From Thermobrachium celere DSM 8682 (GTDB taxonomy: Bacteria > Bacillota > Clostridia > Clostridiales > Caloramatoraceae): a stretch of 64,000 nt of DNA. Below the pieces are notes generated by a model that had not been told where the DNA came from, did no database searches, and worked only from the letters and a program-made list of their open reading frames with translations. The stretch is taken from the NCBI RefSeq assembly GCF_000430995.1, contig NZ_HF952018.1:1633964-1697963 (forward strand), given 5' to 3'. The position numbers and the translations under genes were made by a program. Below are positions 17,691 to 26,616 of this stretch, piece by piece; the stretch's first letter is position 1, and the number at the start of each line of letters is the position of its first letter.

Positions 17691-18203
17691 ATGAAAAAGG
17701 TTATATTTTTAATACTTAATCTTACCATTTTAGCCTTTCTATATAATGCATTCAACGAAAATACTTATACTAAAATTTATAATCCTAATAGCACTAGTCA
17801 AATGGTAGATAAGCAAGAAAAATATCTAGTAATTAAAATAGTTGAAGATTTTGGGAGAAGACTAAAAAATGTACCTCTTTTAGCACCAAAAGAAATATTA
17901 ATTAAAAGCATTAAAGAAAACTATAGTATTTATGTAACAGATAGTCTCTTAGAAAAATGGATTAAAGACCCCTCAAAAGCTCCTGGGAGATTAACATCAA
18001 GCCCTTGGCCCGATAGAATTGAGATAAAAAATATATACAAGATAGATGAACTTACTTATAAAGTAAAAGGAGAAATAATTGAAATAACAAGTAATGAAGT
18101 GGTATCGGATGGAGTAGCAATAAGACGTCCTATAACCTTGATAGTAAGGAAGATTAATAATTATTGGCTTATTGATGAGGTTGTATTGGGAAACTATAAA
18201 TGA
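17691..18203 (+). CDS. hypothetical exported or membrane-anchored protein
   Basis: The 170-residue product starts with one hydrophobic segment (MKKVIFLILNLTILAFLYNAF) that could be a signal or an anchor. The rest is soluble, with SSPWPDRIEIKNIYKIDELTYKVKGEIIEI and RPITLIVRKINNYWLIDEVVLGNYK, which suggests a beta-rich extracellular domain like those in small secreted proteins of clostridia with NTF2-like folds. I do not recognise a named family. ATAGGAGGC lies upstream of the ATG and a long stem-loop terminator follows. Confidence 0.7.
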   Translation: MKKVIFLILNLTILAFLYNAFNENTYTKIYNPNSTSQMVDKQEKYLVIKIVEDFGRRLKNVPLLAPKEILIKSIKENYSIYVTDSLLEKWIKDPSKAPGRLTSSPWPDRIEIKNIYKIDELTYKVKGEIIEITSNEVVSDGVAIRRPITLIVRKINNYWLIDEVVLGNYK

Positions 18204-18247
18204 CTTAATCAAAATTATAATAGCCATAAGATGTTTAACTGTCAATA

Positions 18248-18299
18248 AAAAGGCGACCTTATAGCTCCTAATAAGGAGTATGAAGGTCGCAAATTTTTG
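18248..18299 (+). terminator. terminator after the hypothetical exported protein gene
   Basis: GGCGACCTT pairs with AAGGTCGC, with an inner AGCTCCT/AGGAGTA arm, followed by AAATTTTTG. It lies 45 bp after the stop codon. Confidence 0.7.
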
Positions 18300-18310
18300 T
18301 TGCATAAATT

Positions 18311-18345
18311 GGAAAATGTCACATTTCACTTGGGTGGCACTTTTT
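18311..18345 (-). repeat. directional 3'-end repeat, copy C
   Basis: On the minus strand this copy begins at the mbxN stop codon and reads the core GTGCCACCCAAGTG followed by AAATGTGACATTT. It is almost identical to copy B. Confidence 0.88.
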
Positions 18346-18833
18346 TATCCCAGTACCTTCTTACTTTTACCAGTATTGTATCCTATATCATCCCCTAAAC
18401 TTTCATCTGGCATAATTTTAAACTTTTCCTTCACGTATTCTACTTCATCCTTTGCCGACATTGACATTACTGTCTTTATCTTATAGATGTAGTGCCTTGA
18501 CATCTTTAGGGAATTCGTTGGACAAACATCTACACAAAAGGCACAAAAGCTACATCTACCATAGTCTACAACAGGCTTTTTTATTTCTCTTCCCTGTTCA
18601 TTCTTACCTACTACCTTCATGGTTATTGCATCAAATGGACATATCCTTTTGCATGCAGCACATCCAACACATTTGTCTAAATCATTTGTATGAAGGCCTC
18701 TATAGGTTGGAGATACTCCATCTTTAGGAAATACCCTTAAAATCTGTTTTGGATACTTTATAGTAACAGGTCTTCTAAATAGATTTTTTAAAGTCGTCAG
18801 AGGAGAATAAACACTCTTATCACCTAATGCCAT
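18345..18833 (-). CDS. mbxN: MbxN-like ferredoxin-type 2[4Fe-4S] subunit (NuoI-like)
   Basis: The 162-residue subunit carries two cluster motifs, CVGCAACKRICP and CSFCAFCVDVCP, like NuoI and MbhN/MbxN. In the complex it takes electrons, presumably from ferredoxin, and passes them to the proximal cluster in MbxJ. It is the last gene of the mbx operon, 11 bp after mbxL. The C-terminal tail of about 40 residues is longer than the cluster core, as in the family. The stop codon is followed at once by a copy of the directional repeat. Confidence 0.9.
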   Translation of the reverse strand: MALGDKSVYSPLTTLKNLFRRPVTIKYPKQILRVFPKDGVSPTYRGLHTNDLDKCVGCAACKRICPFDAITMKVVGKNEQGREIKKPVVDYGRCSFCAFCVDVCPTNSLKMSRHYIYKIKTVMSMSAKDEVEYVKEKFKIMPDESLGDDIGYNTGKSKKVLG

Positions 18834-18844
18834 ATAAACACCTC

Positions 18845-19990
18845 CTATTTATCTATATCTGGTGGACATATTGCAAGTGATGCCATCCACGCTGCCACAT
18901 CATCTATTTTCATCTTTGGTAGGTGCTTTTGTGCATATAAAAGTCCTGCTGGAAGTGATGGCCCTCTAACTCCTACTCTATATGGCTTTAATCCTCCATC
19001 TGACACAACATAGTATCCAAACTCACCTTTAGATGACTCAACCTTTGCATATGCTTCACCCTTTGGAACCTTAAGCATTGAAAGGTTACCTAAATTTAAT
19101 CTTACATCACCATCTGGCATTTCCTTAAGTGCCTGTCTTATTAATTTTATTGTCTCTTCAAACTCTAATCTAACTTGAACCGCACGAGTTAAGGCATCCC
19201 CACCATCTTGAGTTATAACCTTTACATCAAGATATGGATATGCTGCATAAGGGTCGTCAACTCTAACATCATAGGCAGCACCTGATGCTCTAAGGTTTGG
19301 TCCTGTTATTCCAGTCCTTATAGCCTCCTCCTTTGATATATATCCTAATCCCTTTAACCTCTTATGAATTATTGGATTTTCAAACACAAGCTTATCATAT
19401 TCAATAAGTCTCTTTTCTAAATGATCTAATACCTCATTCAATCTTTCTACCCATCCTTCTGGAAGATCATTTCTCACTCCACCTGGAATATTGAAAATGT
19501 GATAAATTCTTGCACCTGTAAGCCATTCAAATAGATCAAGAATTAAATCCCTGTCTGCCATCATTATATACATTGGTGTATATAGACCAAGTGCTGCACC
19601 AAGTGCCCCCATTCCCATTAAAAATGAAGTTAACCTACTCATTTCAAGGGTTATTGTTCTTATAAACTTTGCCCTATCTGGAATATCTACTCCCATAATC
19701 TTTTCTATTGCTGTGCAGTAGGCAACTTCATTTGGGTCTGGATCAACAACACATATTCTTGGAACAAGTGCAATGTTTTGTACCCATAGTTTTTGTTCCA
19801 TTAGCTTCTCAAATCCTCTATGAAGGTGTCCTGCATTTGGTCTTACCTTAACTATTTCAGTTCCTATCATCTCTAAAACATATCCAAAATTTCCGTGCAT
19901 ACCAGGATGGTTTGGGCCAAAAAACAATTCATATACTGCTAAATTATCCCTTTCAGCTATTTTACTTAGTGTATATGATGGTGCGTCCAT
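18845..19990 (-). CDS. mbxL: MbxL-like large subunit (NuoD/hydrogenase-3 large subunit family) with CxxD motifs
   Basis: The 381-residue protein is the catalytic-type large subunit related to NuoD and group 4 [NiFe]-hydrogenases. In hydrogenases two CxxC motifs bind Ni-Fe. Here the N-terminal one is C80-V-V-D83 (VPRICVVDPD) and the C-terminal one is C375-P-P-D378 (LAICPPDIDK). This double CxxD pattern is, as far as I recall, the mark of Mbx/Mbs of Thermococcales, which reduces sulfane sulfur and makes no hydrogen. There is no C-terminal extension after the motif, so no maturation protease is needed. Overlap with mbxK is one base. Confidence 0.92.
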   Translation of the reverse strand: MDAPSYTLSKIAERDNLAVYELFFGPNHPGMHGNFGYVLEMIGTEIVKVRPNAGHLHRGFEKLMEQKLWVQNIALVPRICVVDPDPNEVAYCTAIEKIMGVDIPDRAKFIRTITLEMSRLTSFLMGMGALGAALGLYTPMYIMMADRDLILDLFEWLTGARIYHIFNIPGGVRNDLPEGWVERLNEVLDHLEKRLIEYDKLVFENPIIHKRLKGLGYISKEEAIRTGITGPNLRASGAAYDVRVDDPYAAYPYLDVKVITQDGGDALTRAVQVRLEFEETIKLIRQALKEMPDGDVRLNLGNLSMLKVPKGEAYAKVESSKGEFGYYVVSDGGLKPYRVGVRGPSLPAGLLYAQKHLPKMKIDDVAAWMASLAICPPDIDK

Positions 19991-20475
19991 TATCTATCAC
20001 CTCCGTCTACTTCTGCATCATAAAGCCTTATTGAAAATTCCCTTGTATCAAAATCCTTTCTAAGAGGTGGTATATCCACCCAGTTTTCTAAAAATAGAGG
20101 TGATAGATCATTATTACCCTCAAACTTAATTCCAAAGAATTCGTGTACCTCTTGTTCATAAAATTGTGCCTGTTCCCAAAGGTTAATTATTGTTGGAACT
20201 ACAGGATTATTTCTATCCACCCTAACCTTTACTAAAATGTGTACTTTATGTGTATAGGACCATATATGATATACAACCTCAAACTCACCTTCATCAATAA
20301 AATCAACTGCTGTAATAAATGATAGATGTTCAAATCCTATGCTTCTTAAAAATATTAGGTCATTTAATAGGTTTTCCTTTTTAACCGCAAGGGCTATTTG
20401 GTTATGGTATAAATCAAAAACACTATATCCTCTATCAAGTAATAGTTTCACAATATCACTCTTTTGCATCTTCAT
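19990..20475 (-). CDS. mbxK: MbxK-like subunit (NuoC family)
   Basis: The 161-residue protein is the 30-kDa (NuoC) type subunit. The family signature is visible in QAQFYEQEVHEFFGIKFEGNNDLSPLFLENWVDIPPLRKDF. It holds the large and small subunits together on the cytoplasmic side. I chose ATG 20475, placed five bases after GGAGGG, over an upstream in-frame ATG. Its start lies inside the end of mbxJ, and its stop overlaps mbxL by one base, so the J-K-L genes are tightly coupled. Confidence 0.88.
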   Translation of the reverse strand: MKMQKSDIVKLLLDRGYSVFDLYHNQIALAVKKENLLNDLIFLRSIGFEHLSFITAVDFIDEGEFEVVYHIWSYTHKVHILVKVRVDRNNPVVPTIINLWEQAQFYEQEVHEFFGIKFEGNNDLSPLFLENWVDIPPLRKDFDTREFSIRLYDAEVDGGDR

Positions 20476-21049
20476 CTTTTCCCTCCAAATCATTTTTAGG
20501 AGTTTGTCCTAATACAGGTACTGTCTTTTTAAGTACCCTATCTTGATTTGCTTTATAGTATTCATAGTTTTCTTTATACTTTTTATAAGCCCCTGCTTCT
20601 CCAGATTGAATCATCTTCATTAATGTTTGAAGTGCATCAATTACAGCCTCTGGTCTTGGCATACAGCCAGACACAGTAATATCAACTGGAATATACTCTG
20701 CTAAGTTTGTTATTGTATTATATGAATCCCAATAGATTCCTCCATTTACTGTACAAGAACCAAAGGCCAATACCCATTTTGGTTCAGGCATTTGTTCATA
20801 GGTTCTTATAATCCTCTTTAAAGTCTTTAAGGAAACATACCCTGTAACAAGGAGTACATCTGCCTGTCTTGGTGTAGCCATAGGACCTACTCCAAATCTT
20901 TCAACATCCCACCTGGATGTCATTGCTGGTGGTAACTCCACCGCTCCACAACCTGTTCAGTAGTGAAGCATCCAAATTGATCTTTTTCTAAAAAAATCTA
21001 TGATATTATCCATACAGCTTCTCTTTTTTTCCACTTTTAATTCCTGCAT
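20456..21049 (-). CDS. mbxJ: MbxJ-like small subunit (NuoB family) with an in-frame UGA, candidate selenoprotein
   Basis: Reading from ATG 21049 (AGGAGGTG upstream) through one in-frame TGA to the stop gives 197 residues. The context at residue 31 is WMLHY-U-TGCGAVELPP. In [NiFe]-hydrogenase small subunits the same motif is C-T-G-C, both cysteines being ligands of the proximal [4Fe-4S] cluster. The other ligands are in place: C34, C99 (FGSCTVNGG) and C129 (SGCMPRPEA). So the UGA falls exactly on a cluster ligand. A GGTGG-AGTTA-CCACC hairpin with GU in its loop follows at the right distance for SelB. Without read-through the protein would lose its start and two ligands, while the genes around it are intact. 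I read this as selenocysteine; a base error or a lesion remains possible. Confidence 0.82.
20928..20942 (-). promoter_or_regulatory. candidate bacterial SECIS hairpin in mbxJ
   Basis: On the minus strand GGTGG (20942-20938) pairs perfectly with CCACC (20932-20928) around the loop AGTTA. The loop G and U are 21 and 22 nt after the UGA, close to their position in the E. coli fdhF element. A lower GUUG/CAAU helix can extend the structure. The hairpin is in coding sequence, as bacterial SECIS elements are. Confidence 0.65.
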
Positions 21050-21064
21050 CTAAAACACCTCCTA

Positions 21065-21949
21065 TTAAAGAAGAATTAGAAGAAGTTGAAGCACTGCAAT
21101 TCCAATTGGAACAGTCCATAGGAACTTAACAGCCTGTTCAATTTTAAATCTTGGAAATACTGCTTCAATAAATATTGTTATTAGATATATCTCAAACTGC
21201 TTTAAAACAAATGTAAATATATTACTTGCACCGCCCATAAATAGATTTACTATGATTGCAGTTTCAACAAATATTGATACTGCATGAGTTAAAAAGGCAA
21301 GTCCAAGATATTTACCACTTAATTCAACCATAGGACCTGATGCAATTTCTGCAGGTGCAATCATTGCATCAAAGGGCTTTTCACCCATCATAGCCTGAAG
21401 TGCTATTTCTGCTGCAATAAAGGCAAGTGGGAATTTTATCATATTCCAATTTAATATTGAGCCAGCTTGAGATTGTGATATAAGCTCAAGTGATGATGTG
21501 CCATTTACTATAATAAGCCCTAATATTACTGTAAAAAATGGTACTTCATATCCAAGCATCATAGTAAGGGCACGGGATACACCTATTGTTGCATTAGGGT
21601 TTCCACTTGCCGCAACAGCCATTGCCATTCCTAAATATCCTATAGCCATAAGATACATAATCACTATTAGATTTGTACTTGTCTTTACAGCAACGTGTCC
21701 TGCAATTGGAACAAAGAGCATTGTTGCCAAAAGCCCACCAAGTGCCATAACCATACCTAAATCCATTACAAAATTGTGTGTTATAGATTTTCTTGCAAAT
21801 AATTTTCCAACATCAAGAAAGGCTTGATAAAATGGTGGACCATATCTTAGCTGAATCCTTGCAATAACCTTTCTTCCAATTCCCATAAAAAGTAGTCCTA
21901 TAAATATCGCAAATATACCAAATAAAAATACCCTTAATACCGCCATCAT
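21065..21949 (-). CDS. mbxM: MbxM-like membrane subunit (NuoH family)
   Basis: The 294-residue protein has about eight membrane helices and the NuoH landmark MIAPAEIASGPMVELSGKYLG, with the acidic quinone-site-like loop typical of NuoH/MbhM. Together with MbxJ it connects the peripheral arm to the ion-pumping arm. The start ATG overlaps the mbxH' stop (ATGA), and GGAGGG lies eight bases upstream. Only 15 bp separate it from mbxJ. Confidence 0.9.
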   Translation of the reverse strand: MMAVLRVFLFGIFAIFIGLLFMGIGRKVIARIQLRYGPPFYQAFLDVGKLFARKSITHNFVMDLGMVMALGGLLATMLFVPIAGHVAVKTSTNLIVIMYLMAIGYLGMAMAVAASGNPNATIGVSRALTMMLGYEVPFFTVILGLIIVNGTSSLELISQSQAGSILNWNMIKFPLAFIAAEIALQAMMGEKPFDAMIAPAEIASGPMVELSGKYLGLAFLTHAVSIFVETAIIVNLFMGGASNIFTFVLKQFEIYLITIFIEAVFPRFKIEQAVKFLWTVPIGIAVLQLLLILL

Positions 21950-23820
21950 ATAATCAACCCTCCTAATATCAATAGGAGAACTCCTATACTAAATAAAAGT
22001 ACTGCACCTTCTCCTCTTTTAAATAGTCCTTGAATTGTTGAACTTAAAAATTCAAAATTTCTTCCTATACTTGCAAAGAAACCATCTATTGATACAGATT
22101 CAAGTAGAGGTTCAAACATCTCTTTAAATGGCTGATAGAAGGCATATGAGTAGTTAAACCTATCCGCATCTACTCCCCACTCTTCTGGATATTCACCTGC
22201 TGTATAGTTATCATTTTGAGGAACCTTCTCTGATTTATTACCAAAGAAGTACATTAGGGCTGATATTATTACTCCTGCAACAAACATATAGAATACAATT
22301 TTAAGGTCTATAACTGAATTTTTTAAACTTCCCTCAAGCGTAGTCCAAGAAGCTACTTCAACGTTATATCCTACTGCCTTTAATGCTGATGTAAGTGGCT
22401 TCATAACTACACCTGGCACTACTCCAGTTAATAGCATTATAACCATCATAATAAACATTGGAATTGCCATAGTAGGTGGTACTTCCTTTACATCCTTATA
22501 TCTATCAGGAAGCTGCCCTAAGAATATTGAAGCAAGTGCCCTAAATAGATACATAAACGCACCTGTTGAAGCAAATATCATTGCTATAGCAAAAACAACC
22601 ATCCTCTTTGACATAAGTGCCTGTATTATCATCCACTTAGAACCAAATCCATTAAGTGGTGGTATACCTGCTGCAGCTATTATTCCAAGAAGAAATGTCA
22701 TAAATGTAAGTGGCATTCTGTAAACAAGTCCACCTAATTTATGCATTTCACTTTCTCCAGTTCTAAAAACTACTGCTGCAAGTGTTAAAAATATAGCTGC
22801 CTTTAAAATCATATGGTTTACAACATGAAATAGTGAACCTTCAAATCCAACTATAGTCATTGAAGAAAATCCAAGTAGAATATACCCCATATTTGCAACT
22901 GAAGAATATGCAAATAGTTTTTTCATATCAGTTTGAAATATGGCAAGTATAGTTCCAAGTATTGCACTTATTGCTCCAAGATAACCTATTGTATATTGAA
23001 GTACATTACCTGTGTTTAATATCATAGGAAGGTCTGCACTACCTACTACAGGAACAATAAATATAGCCATTGGATAAATTCCATATTTAATCATTACAGA
23101 AGACATAAATGTAATGTAGTCCTCTGGCCCTTCTGAATAGACCTTCTGAGGCCACATATAGAATGGGAATATTGCTGATTTTATTAAAAATGTTGTTAAA
23201 AACAATAGCAAAATCCCTATTCCAAGTTTTGTTGAAGAATTTATTATCTGTAGTAGCCCATAGGCTGATGCAAATATTTGAAAAGTACCTGTATATTGAG
23301 CTAAAACTGATATGGCAATCAGCATAAGTGCAGCACCAAATAGTGATAATGCTAAGTAGTATTTTGCTCCATCTAATGCTTTATCCTTGCCATTTGTAAT
23401 TGCAAAGAAACTTGTCCATCCCATAAGTTCCCACATCATAAAGAAGGTAACCCAATCCTGTGCAAAGAAGATACCAAGATTAGAAAATATAATAAGCATC
23501 CAAATAACAGATACATTGCTCCTTGAATTTTTATTAAAGCCTATTGAAAACAGTGAAATTAATAAAGTTATTAAGGCAGAGAAAAATGCAAAATACCATC
23601 CTATCGGATTATTGGAAACTCCTAAAGTTAGCTCTGCTCCTAATATTTTATAGGCTGTATCTACCTTGTAGCTTAAATTCCATATTCCATAAATTGAGTA
23701 GAGTTTGTATAGTACAAAACCATTGGCAGCTAAAAACAAAGTCCAAGTTATTCTTTTATATCTAATAAAAAATGCCAACACGAGAGTTGTAATTAGAGGA
23801 ACTAAAAGCAGCTCTATCAT
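21946..23820 (-). CDS. mbxH': MbxH'-like antiporter subunit (NuoL/MrpD family)
   Basis: This 624-residue protein is the second of two antiporter-like proton/sodium channels in the operon. It has about 16 membrane helices and the family core WVTFFMMWELMGWTSFFAI with the key Glu, KSAIFPFYMWPQKVYSEGPEDYITFMSSV with the key Lys, and HVVNHMILKAAIFLTLAAVV. The long C-terminus ends in a membrane segment, like the lateral extension of NuoL. A duplicated H subunit is a distinguishing feature of mbx versus mbh operons. Spacing to mbxH is 10 bp. Confidence 0.9.
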   Translation of the reverse strand: MIELLLVPLITTLVLAFFIRYKRITWTLFLAANGFVLYKLYSIYGIWNLSYKVDTAYKILGAELTLGVSNNPIGWYFAFFSALITLLISLFSIGFNKNSRSNVSVIWMLIIFSNLGIFFAQDWVTFFMMWELMGWTSFFAITNGKDKALDGAKYYLALSLFGAALMLIAISVLAQYTGTFQIFASAYGLLQIINSSTKLGIGILLLFLTTFLIKSAIFPFYMWPQKVYSEGPEDYITFMSSVMIKYGIYPMAIFIVPVVGSADLPMILNTGNVLQYTIGYLGAISAILGTILAIFQTDMKKLFAYSSVANMGYILLGFSSMTIVGFEGSLFHVVNHMILKAAIFLTLAAVVFRTGESEMHKLGGLVYRMPLTFMTFLLGIIAAAGIPPLNGFGSKWMIIQALMSKRMVVFAIAMIFASTGAFMYLFRALASIFLGQLPDRYKDVKEVPPTMAIPMFIMMVIMLLTGVVPGVVMKPLTSALKAVGYNVEVASWTTLEGSLKNSVIDLKIVFYMFVAGVIISALMYFFGNKSEKVPQNDNYTAGEYPEEWGVDADRFNYSYAFYQPFKEMFEPLLESVSIDGFFASIGRNFEFLSSTIQGLFKRGEGAVLLFSIGVLLLILGGLII

Positions 23821-23830
23821 ATTCTCAACC

Positions 23831-25279
23831 TCACTTTAATGATAAAATTATGTTTATATACTTATCTGGTGCGTTCTTTATTTCATCAATTACATTCCAT
23901 AAAATCTGTTCAATAAAGTTTGGATATATACCTATTGCTAATATAATAGCAGCTAAAACAAATGGAATTAGGGAGTAGACTCTTGAAATATTCACACTAT
24001 TCACATCCTTTTCTGCAAAGAATGTGTGTGAAATTCTTAAGTAATACACACCTTCAACAACTGATGCAATTAGGAGAATTGCTATACCTATGGTAGATAG
24101 CTTACCTAATGCAAGTGCACTTACAACTATTGAAAACTTTCCCCAAAAACCTGCAAAGAATGGCATACCCATAAGGCTAAGGGCTGCTATTGTAAATGAT
24201 ATTGCAAGAATTGGGTATTTTCTACCAAGTCCCTTCATATCAATATAGTTTTTACTTTCCACTGCATTTGAATATTGTTTAGTAACTAAAAACATCACTA
24301 ATTTTGCAAGATAGTTAGATACAACAATATATAATGCACCCTTTATAGACTCAAAGCTTCCTAAGGCTATACCAAACATAAATACTCCCATTTGAGCCAT
24401 TGAAGAAAAGGCAAGTATTTTAACCAAATTCTTTTCTTTAAGTGCTCCAACTTCGCCTATTAGCACTGTAAATACTGAAAGGATGATTAATACCTTTGAA
24501 ATATTTGTACTATACATATTTGGAAAGACAATTAACAGTATTCTTATTGCACCATAAATTCCAGCAGTACCAAGCATTCCGTGTGTAAACATATTTACCG
24601 AAGTAATTGAACCTTCATAGGACTTAACAACCCAAAGATTAAATGGGAATATTTTAAGTTCTACAAGCATACTTGATAAGAACAAAATTAAAATTAGATT
24701 ATAGGATGCTTGGTTTAATTTAGAAAGCTTTAATGCAATATCTGCAAAGTTTAAAGTCCCTAAAGTTTTATAAATAAGCCCAATAGAAGCAAGGCTAAAC
24801 AAGGAAGCTGTTGATGATAAAATTAAAAACTTAAGTGCTGCACCTGTTGATAGCCTGTCTCTTTTATAGGCAACAAGTCCTGCAATAGCAAAGGTTGAAA
24901 GCTCTGTGAATAGATAAAAGTTAAACATATCGCCAGTTAAAACCATACCATTTGTAGCAGCTAAAAGAACAAAATAGAAGGAATAAAATTGATATTCCTT
25001 TATGTTATTAACCACTGTTATAGAAATTAAGGCTGCTATGTTTACAAGAAGTAAAAAGTAAATTGTAATATCAGTTACAACAAAGTTTATACCAAAGGGT
25101 GCCCTCCATCCTCCTATTGCAACATTAAATGGAATGTTTCCACTCATCAAAACTGTTATTGAAAATATTAAATTAAATAATGTAACTATATACATTGCAA
25201 GTTTATTTAATTTTTCTAAGAAAAGGGATAAAAATGCTGCAATTAGAGGGATTACTACTAAAAACACTATACTATTCAT
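23831..25279 (-). CDS. mbxH: MbxH-like antiporter subunit (MrpD/NuoM-N family)
   Basis: The 482-residue protein has about 14 helices. Key residues seen are the Glu in DMFNFYLFTELSTFAIAGLVAY, the Lys in LVELKIFPFNLWVVKSYEGS and the His-containing TSVNMFTHGMLGTAGIYGAI. It is closest in type to MrpD/MbhH. It follows mbxG with a four-base overlap. It should form part of the ion-translocating membrane arm. Confidence 0.9.
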   Translation of the reverse strand: MNSIVFLVVIPLIAAFLSLFLEKLNKLAMYIVTLFNLIFSITVLMSGNIPFNVAIGGWRAPFGINFVVTDITIYFLLLVNIAALISITVVNNIKEYQFYSFYFVLLAATNGMVLTGDMFNFYLFTELSTFAIAGLVAYKRDRLSTGAALKFLILSSTASLFSLASIGLIYKTLGTLNFADIALKLSKLNQASYNLILILFLSSMLVELKIFPFNLWVVKSYEGSITSVNMFTHGMLGTAGIYGAIRILLIVFPNMYSTNISKVLIILSVFTVLIGEVGALKEKNLVKILAFSSMAQMGVFMFGIALGSFESIKGALYIVVSNYLAKLVMFLVTKQYSNAVESKNYIDMKGLGRKYPILAISFTIAALSLMGMPFFAGFWGKFSIVVSALALGKLSTIGIAILLIASVVEGVYYLRISHTFFAEKDVNSVNISRVYSLIPFVLAAIILAIGIYPNFIEQILWNVIDEIKNAPDKYINIILSLK

Positions 25280-25635
25280 ACGTTTACCCCCTCTTCATCT
25301 GTTGCTCTAATTGAAATTGAGTTGTGGGTATTTTTATATCTCATTGCAAGTGCAAGTGCAAAGGCTGTTGTTCCAAGACCTATTACTATTGAAGTTAGAA
25401 CAAGTGCCTGTGGAACAGGGTCGACCATTTTATCTAAATTAGCGATACTTAAATCTGATTGAAGTATTGGAGTTAAACCACCTTCAATATATCCAAAGGC
25501 TACCAAGAGCATATTGATTCCTGTTTCTATAATGTTTAGTGCTATTAGAATTTTAACTATGTTTTTTCTTGTCAAAACTCCATATAGTCCAACAAACACA
25601 AGGGAAAGTGAAGATAATATAAAAACTTTTGTCAT
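25276..25635 (-). CDS. mbxG: MbxG-like subunit (MrpC/NuoK family)
   Basis: The 119-residue protein has three membrane helices and the NuoK/MrpC pattern GVLTRKNIVKILIALNIIETGINMLLVAFGY with a buried Glu, then DPVPQALVLTSIVIGLGTTAFALALAMR. I prefer ATG 25635 because GAGGAG is eight bases upstream; a GTG nine bases earlier is possible. It sits between mbxF and mbxH. Confidence 0.88.
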   Translation of the reverse strand: MTKVFILSSLSLVFVGLYGVLTRKNIVKILIALNIIETGINMLLVAFGYIEGGLTPILQSDLSIANLDKMVDPVPQALVLTSIVIGLGTTAFALALAMRYKNTHNSISIRATDEEGVNV

Positions 25636-25637
25636 AA

Positions 25638-26381
25638 TCAACACTCCTCATAAAATTCAAAATAAATATTTGATAGCTCTGCAGCCACCTTAAAGGCTAT
25701 AAGACCATAAAACACAGGTATCAGACCACCTGAGAATAAATCACCTATTCTATCTCCTGTTATAAAGTTTTGGAAGAATACACCTTTAATAAAGAAGGAA
25801 GCTATTCCTATAGCAAATATTGATATTCCTGCAACTGCCTCTACTACCTTTAAAGTCTTATGGTTTACTGTTTTTCTACCTGCTAAAACTCCTATTAATA
25901 CTGCAGTTGATATAATAGCACCTGCTGGGAATCCTCCCCCTGGTGATAGATGTCCATTAATAAACATATATCCTCCAATCATAAGCATTAAGATCATAAG
26001 AATTGGTGCCCATCTATAGAGGATTACAGAAGGCATTTTAACCCTTCTCTTATCCTTTGGTATAACAAAACCAAATCCTAATATAGTTACAAAGAGAACT
26101 ATAACCTCTAATGTTGTATCAAATAATCTGTAGTCTACAACAACTGATGTAACTATGTTGGCAGATGTATCTTCTGCTGTTTGTGAAAACTTATAGGTGC
26201 TGTTTTCATTTAATACATTCTTATTTAAATATTTATCTGCCACCCTCATCTTTGGAGTAATGCTGTCTGTTATCTTAATTCCACTTCCAGTATCAATTGA
26301 AACCTTATAGATATAAAAGGCCATAAATGAAAGAATTAACAGAGCAACTATATTGATAAACAAAGACTTTTCATCTTTCAT
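25638..26381 (-). CDS. mbxF: MbxF-like subunit (MrpA C-terminal region plus MrpB domain)
   Basis: The 247-residue protein appears to merge an MbhE-like N-terminal part (one helix, a soluble stretch, then DTTLEVIVLFVTILGFGFVIP) with an MrpB/MbhF domain (RWAPILMILMLMIGGYMFINGHLSPGGGFPAGAIISTAVLIG). GHxSPGGGFPxG is the MrpB signature. This agrees with the mbx gene set, which lacks a separate E gene. It overlaps mbxD by 11 bp. Confidence 0.87.
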   Translation of the reverse strand: MKDEKSLFINIVALLILSFMAFYIYKVSIDTGSGIKITDSITPKMRVADKYLNKNVLNENSTYKFSQTAEDTSANIVTSVVVDYRLFDTTLEVIVLFVTILGFGFVIPKDKRRVKMPSVILYRWAPILMILMLMIGGYMFINGHLSPGGGFPAGAIISTAVLIGVLAGRKTVNHKTLKVVEAVAGISIFAIGIASFFIKGVFFQNFITGDRIGDLFSGGLIPVFYGLIAFKVAAELSNIYFEFYEEC

Positions 26382-26616
26382 CTTTTCTTTCCTCCATTTT
26401 CTTATATGTGAATATAAATAATGCTGTTGTTATACCTGAACCTATTGCTGCTTCAGTTATAGCAACATCGGGTGCCTGCATTAATAAAAACATTACAGAA
26501 GACATAAGTGAAACTATTCCAAAAATAACAATGGCTTTAAAAACATCCTCTGTTAAAACTGTCCAAATCGCTCCTAAAAACATTACCACAGCAATAAAAA
26601 TTGCAAGATTAATCAT
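26371..26616 (-). CDS. mbxD: MbxD-like subunit (DUF4040, MrpA-derived)
   Basis: The 81-residue protein has two to three helices and the DUF4040 motif VFKAIVIFGIVSLMSSVMFLLMQAPDVAITEAAIGSGITTALFI. In Mrp antiporters this piece is part of MrpA; in Mbh/Mbx it is a separate subunit with conserved Asp and Glu lining the ion path. It overlaps both neighbours by a few bases. Confidence 0.87.
   Translation of the reverse strand: MINLAIFIAVVMFLGAIWTVLTEDVFKAIVIFGIVSLMSSVMFLLMQAPDVAITEAAIGSGITTALFIFTYKKMEERKDER

Noticed and set aside
18845-19990. Calling the large subunit a group 4 [NiFe]-hydrogenase
   Set aside because: Both CxxC motifs are CxxD, so nickel binding is unlikely.
20941-21064. Treating mbxJ as a truncated gene starting at GTG 20941
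   Set aside because: That start loses the first two cluster ligands and has no ribosome site. The frame upstream of UGA has a good AGGAGGTG site and codes for conserved family sequence.
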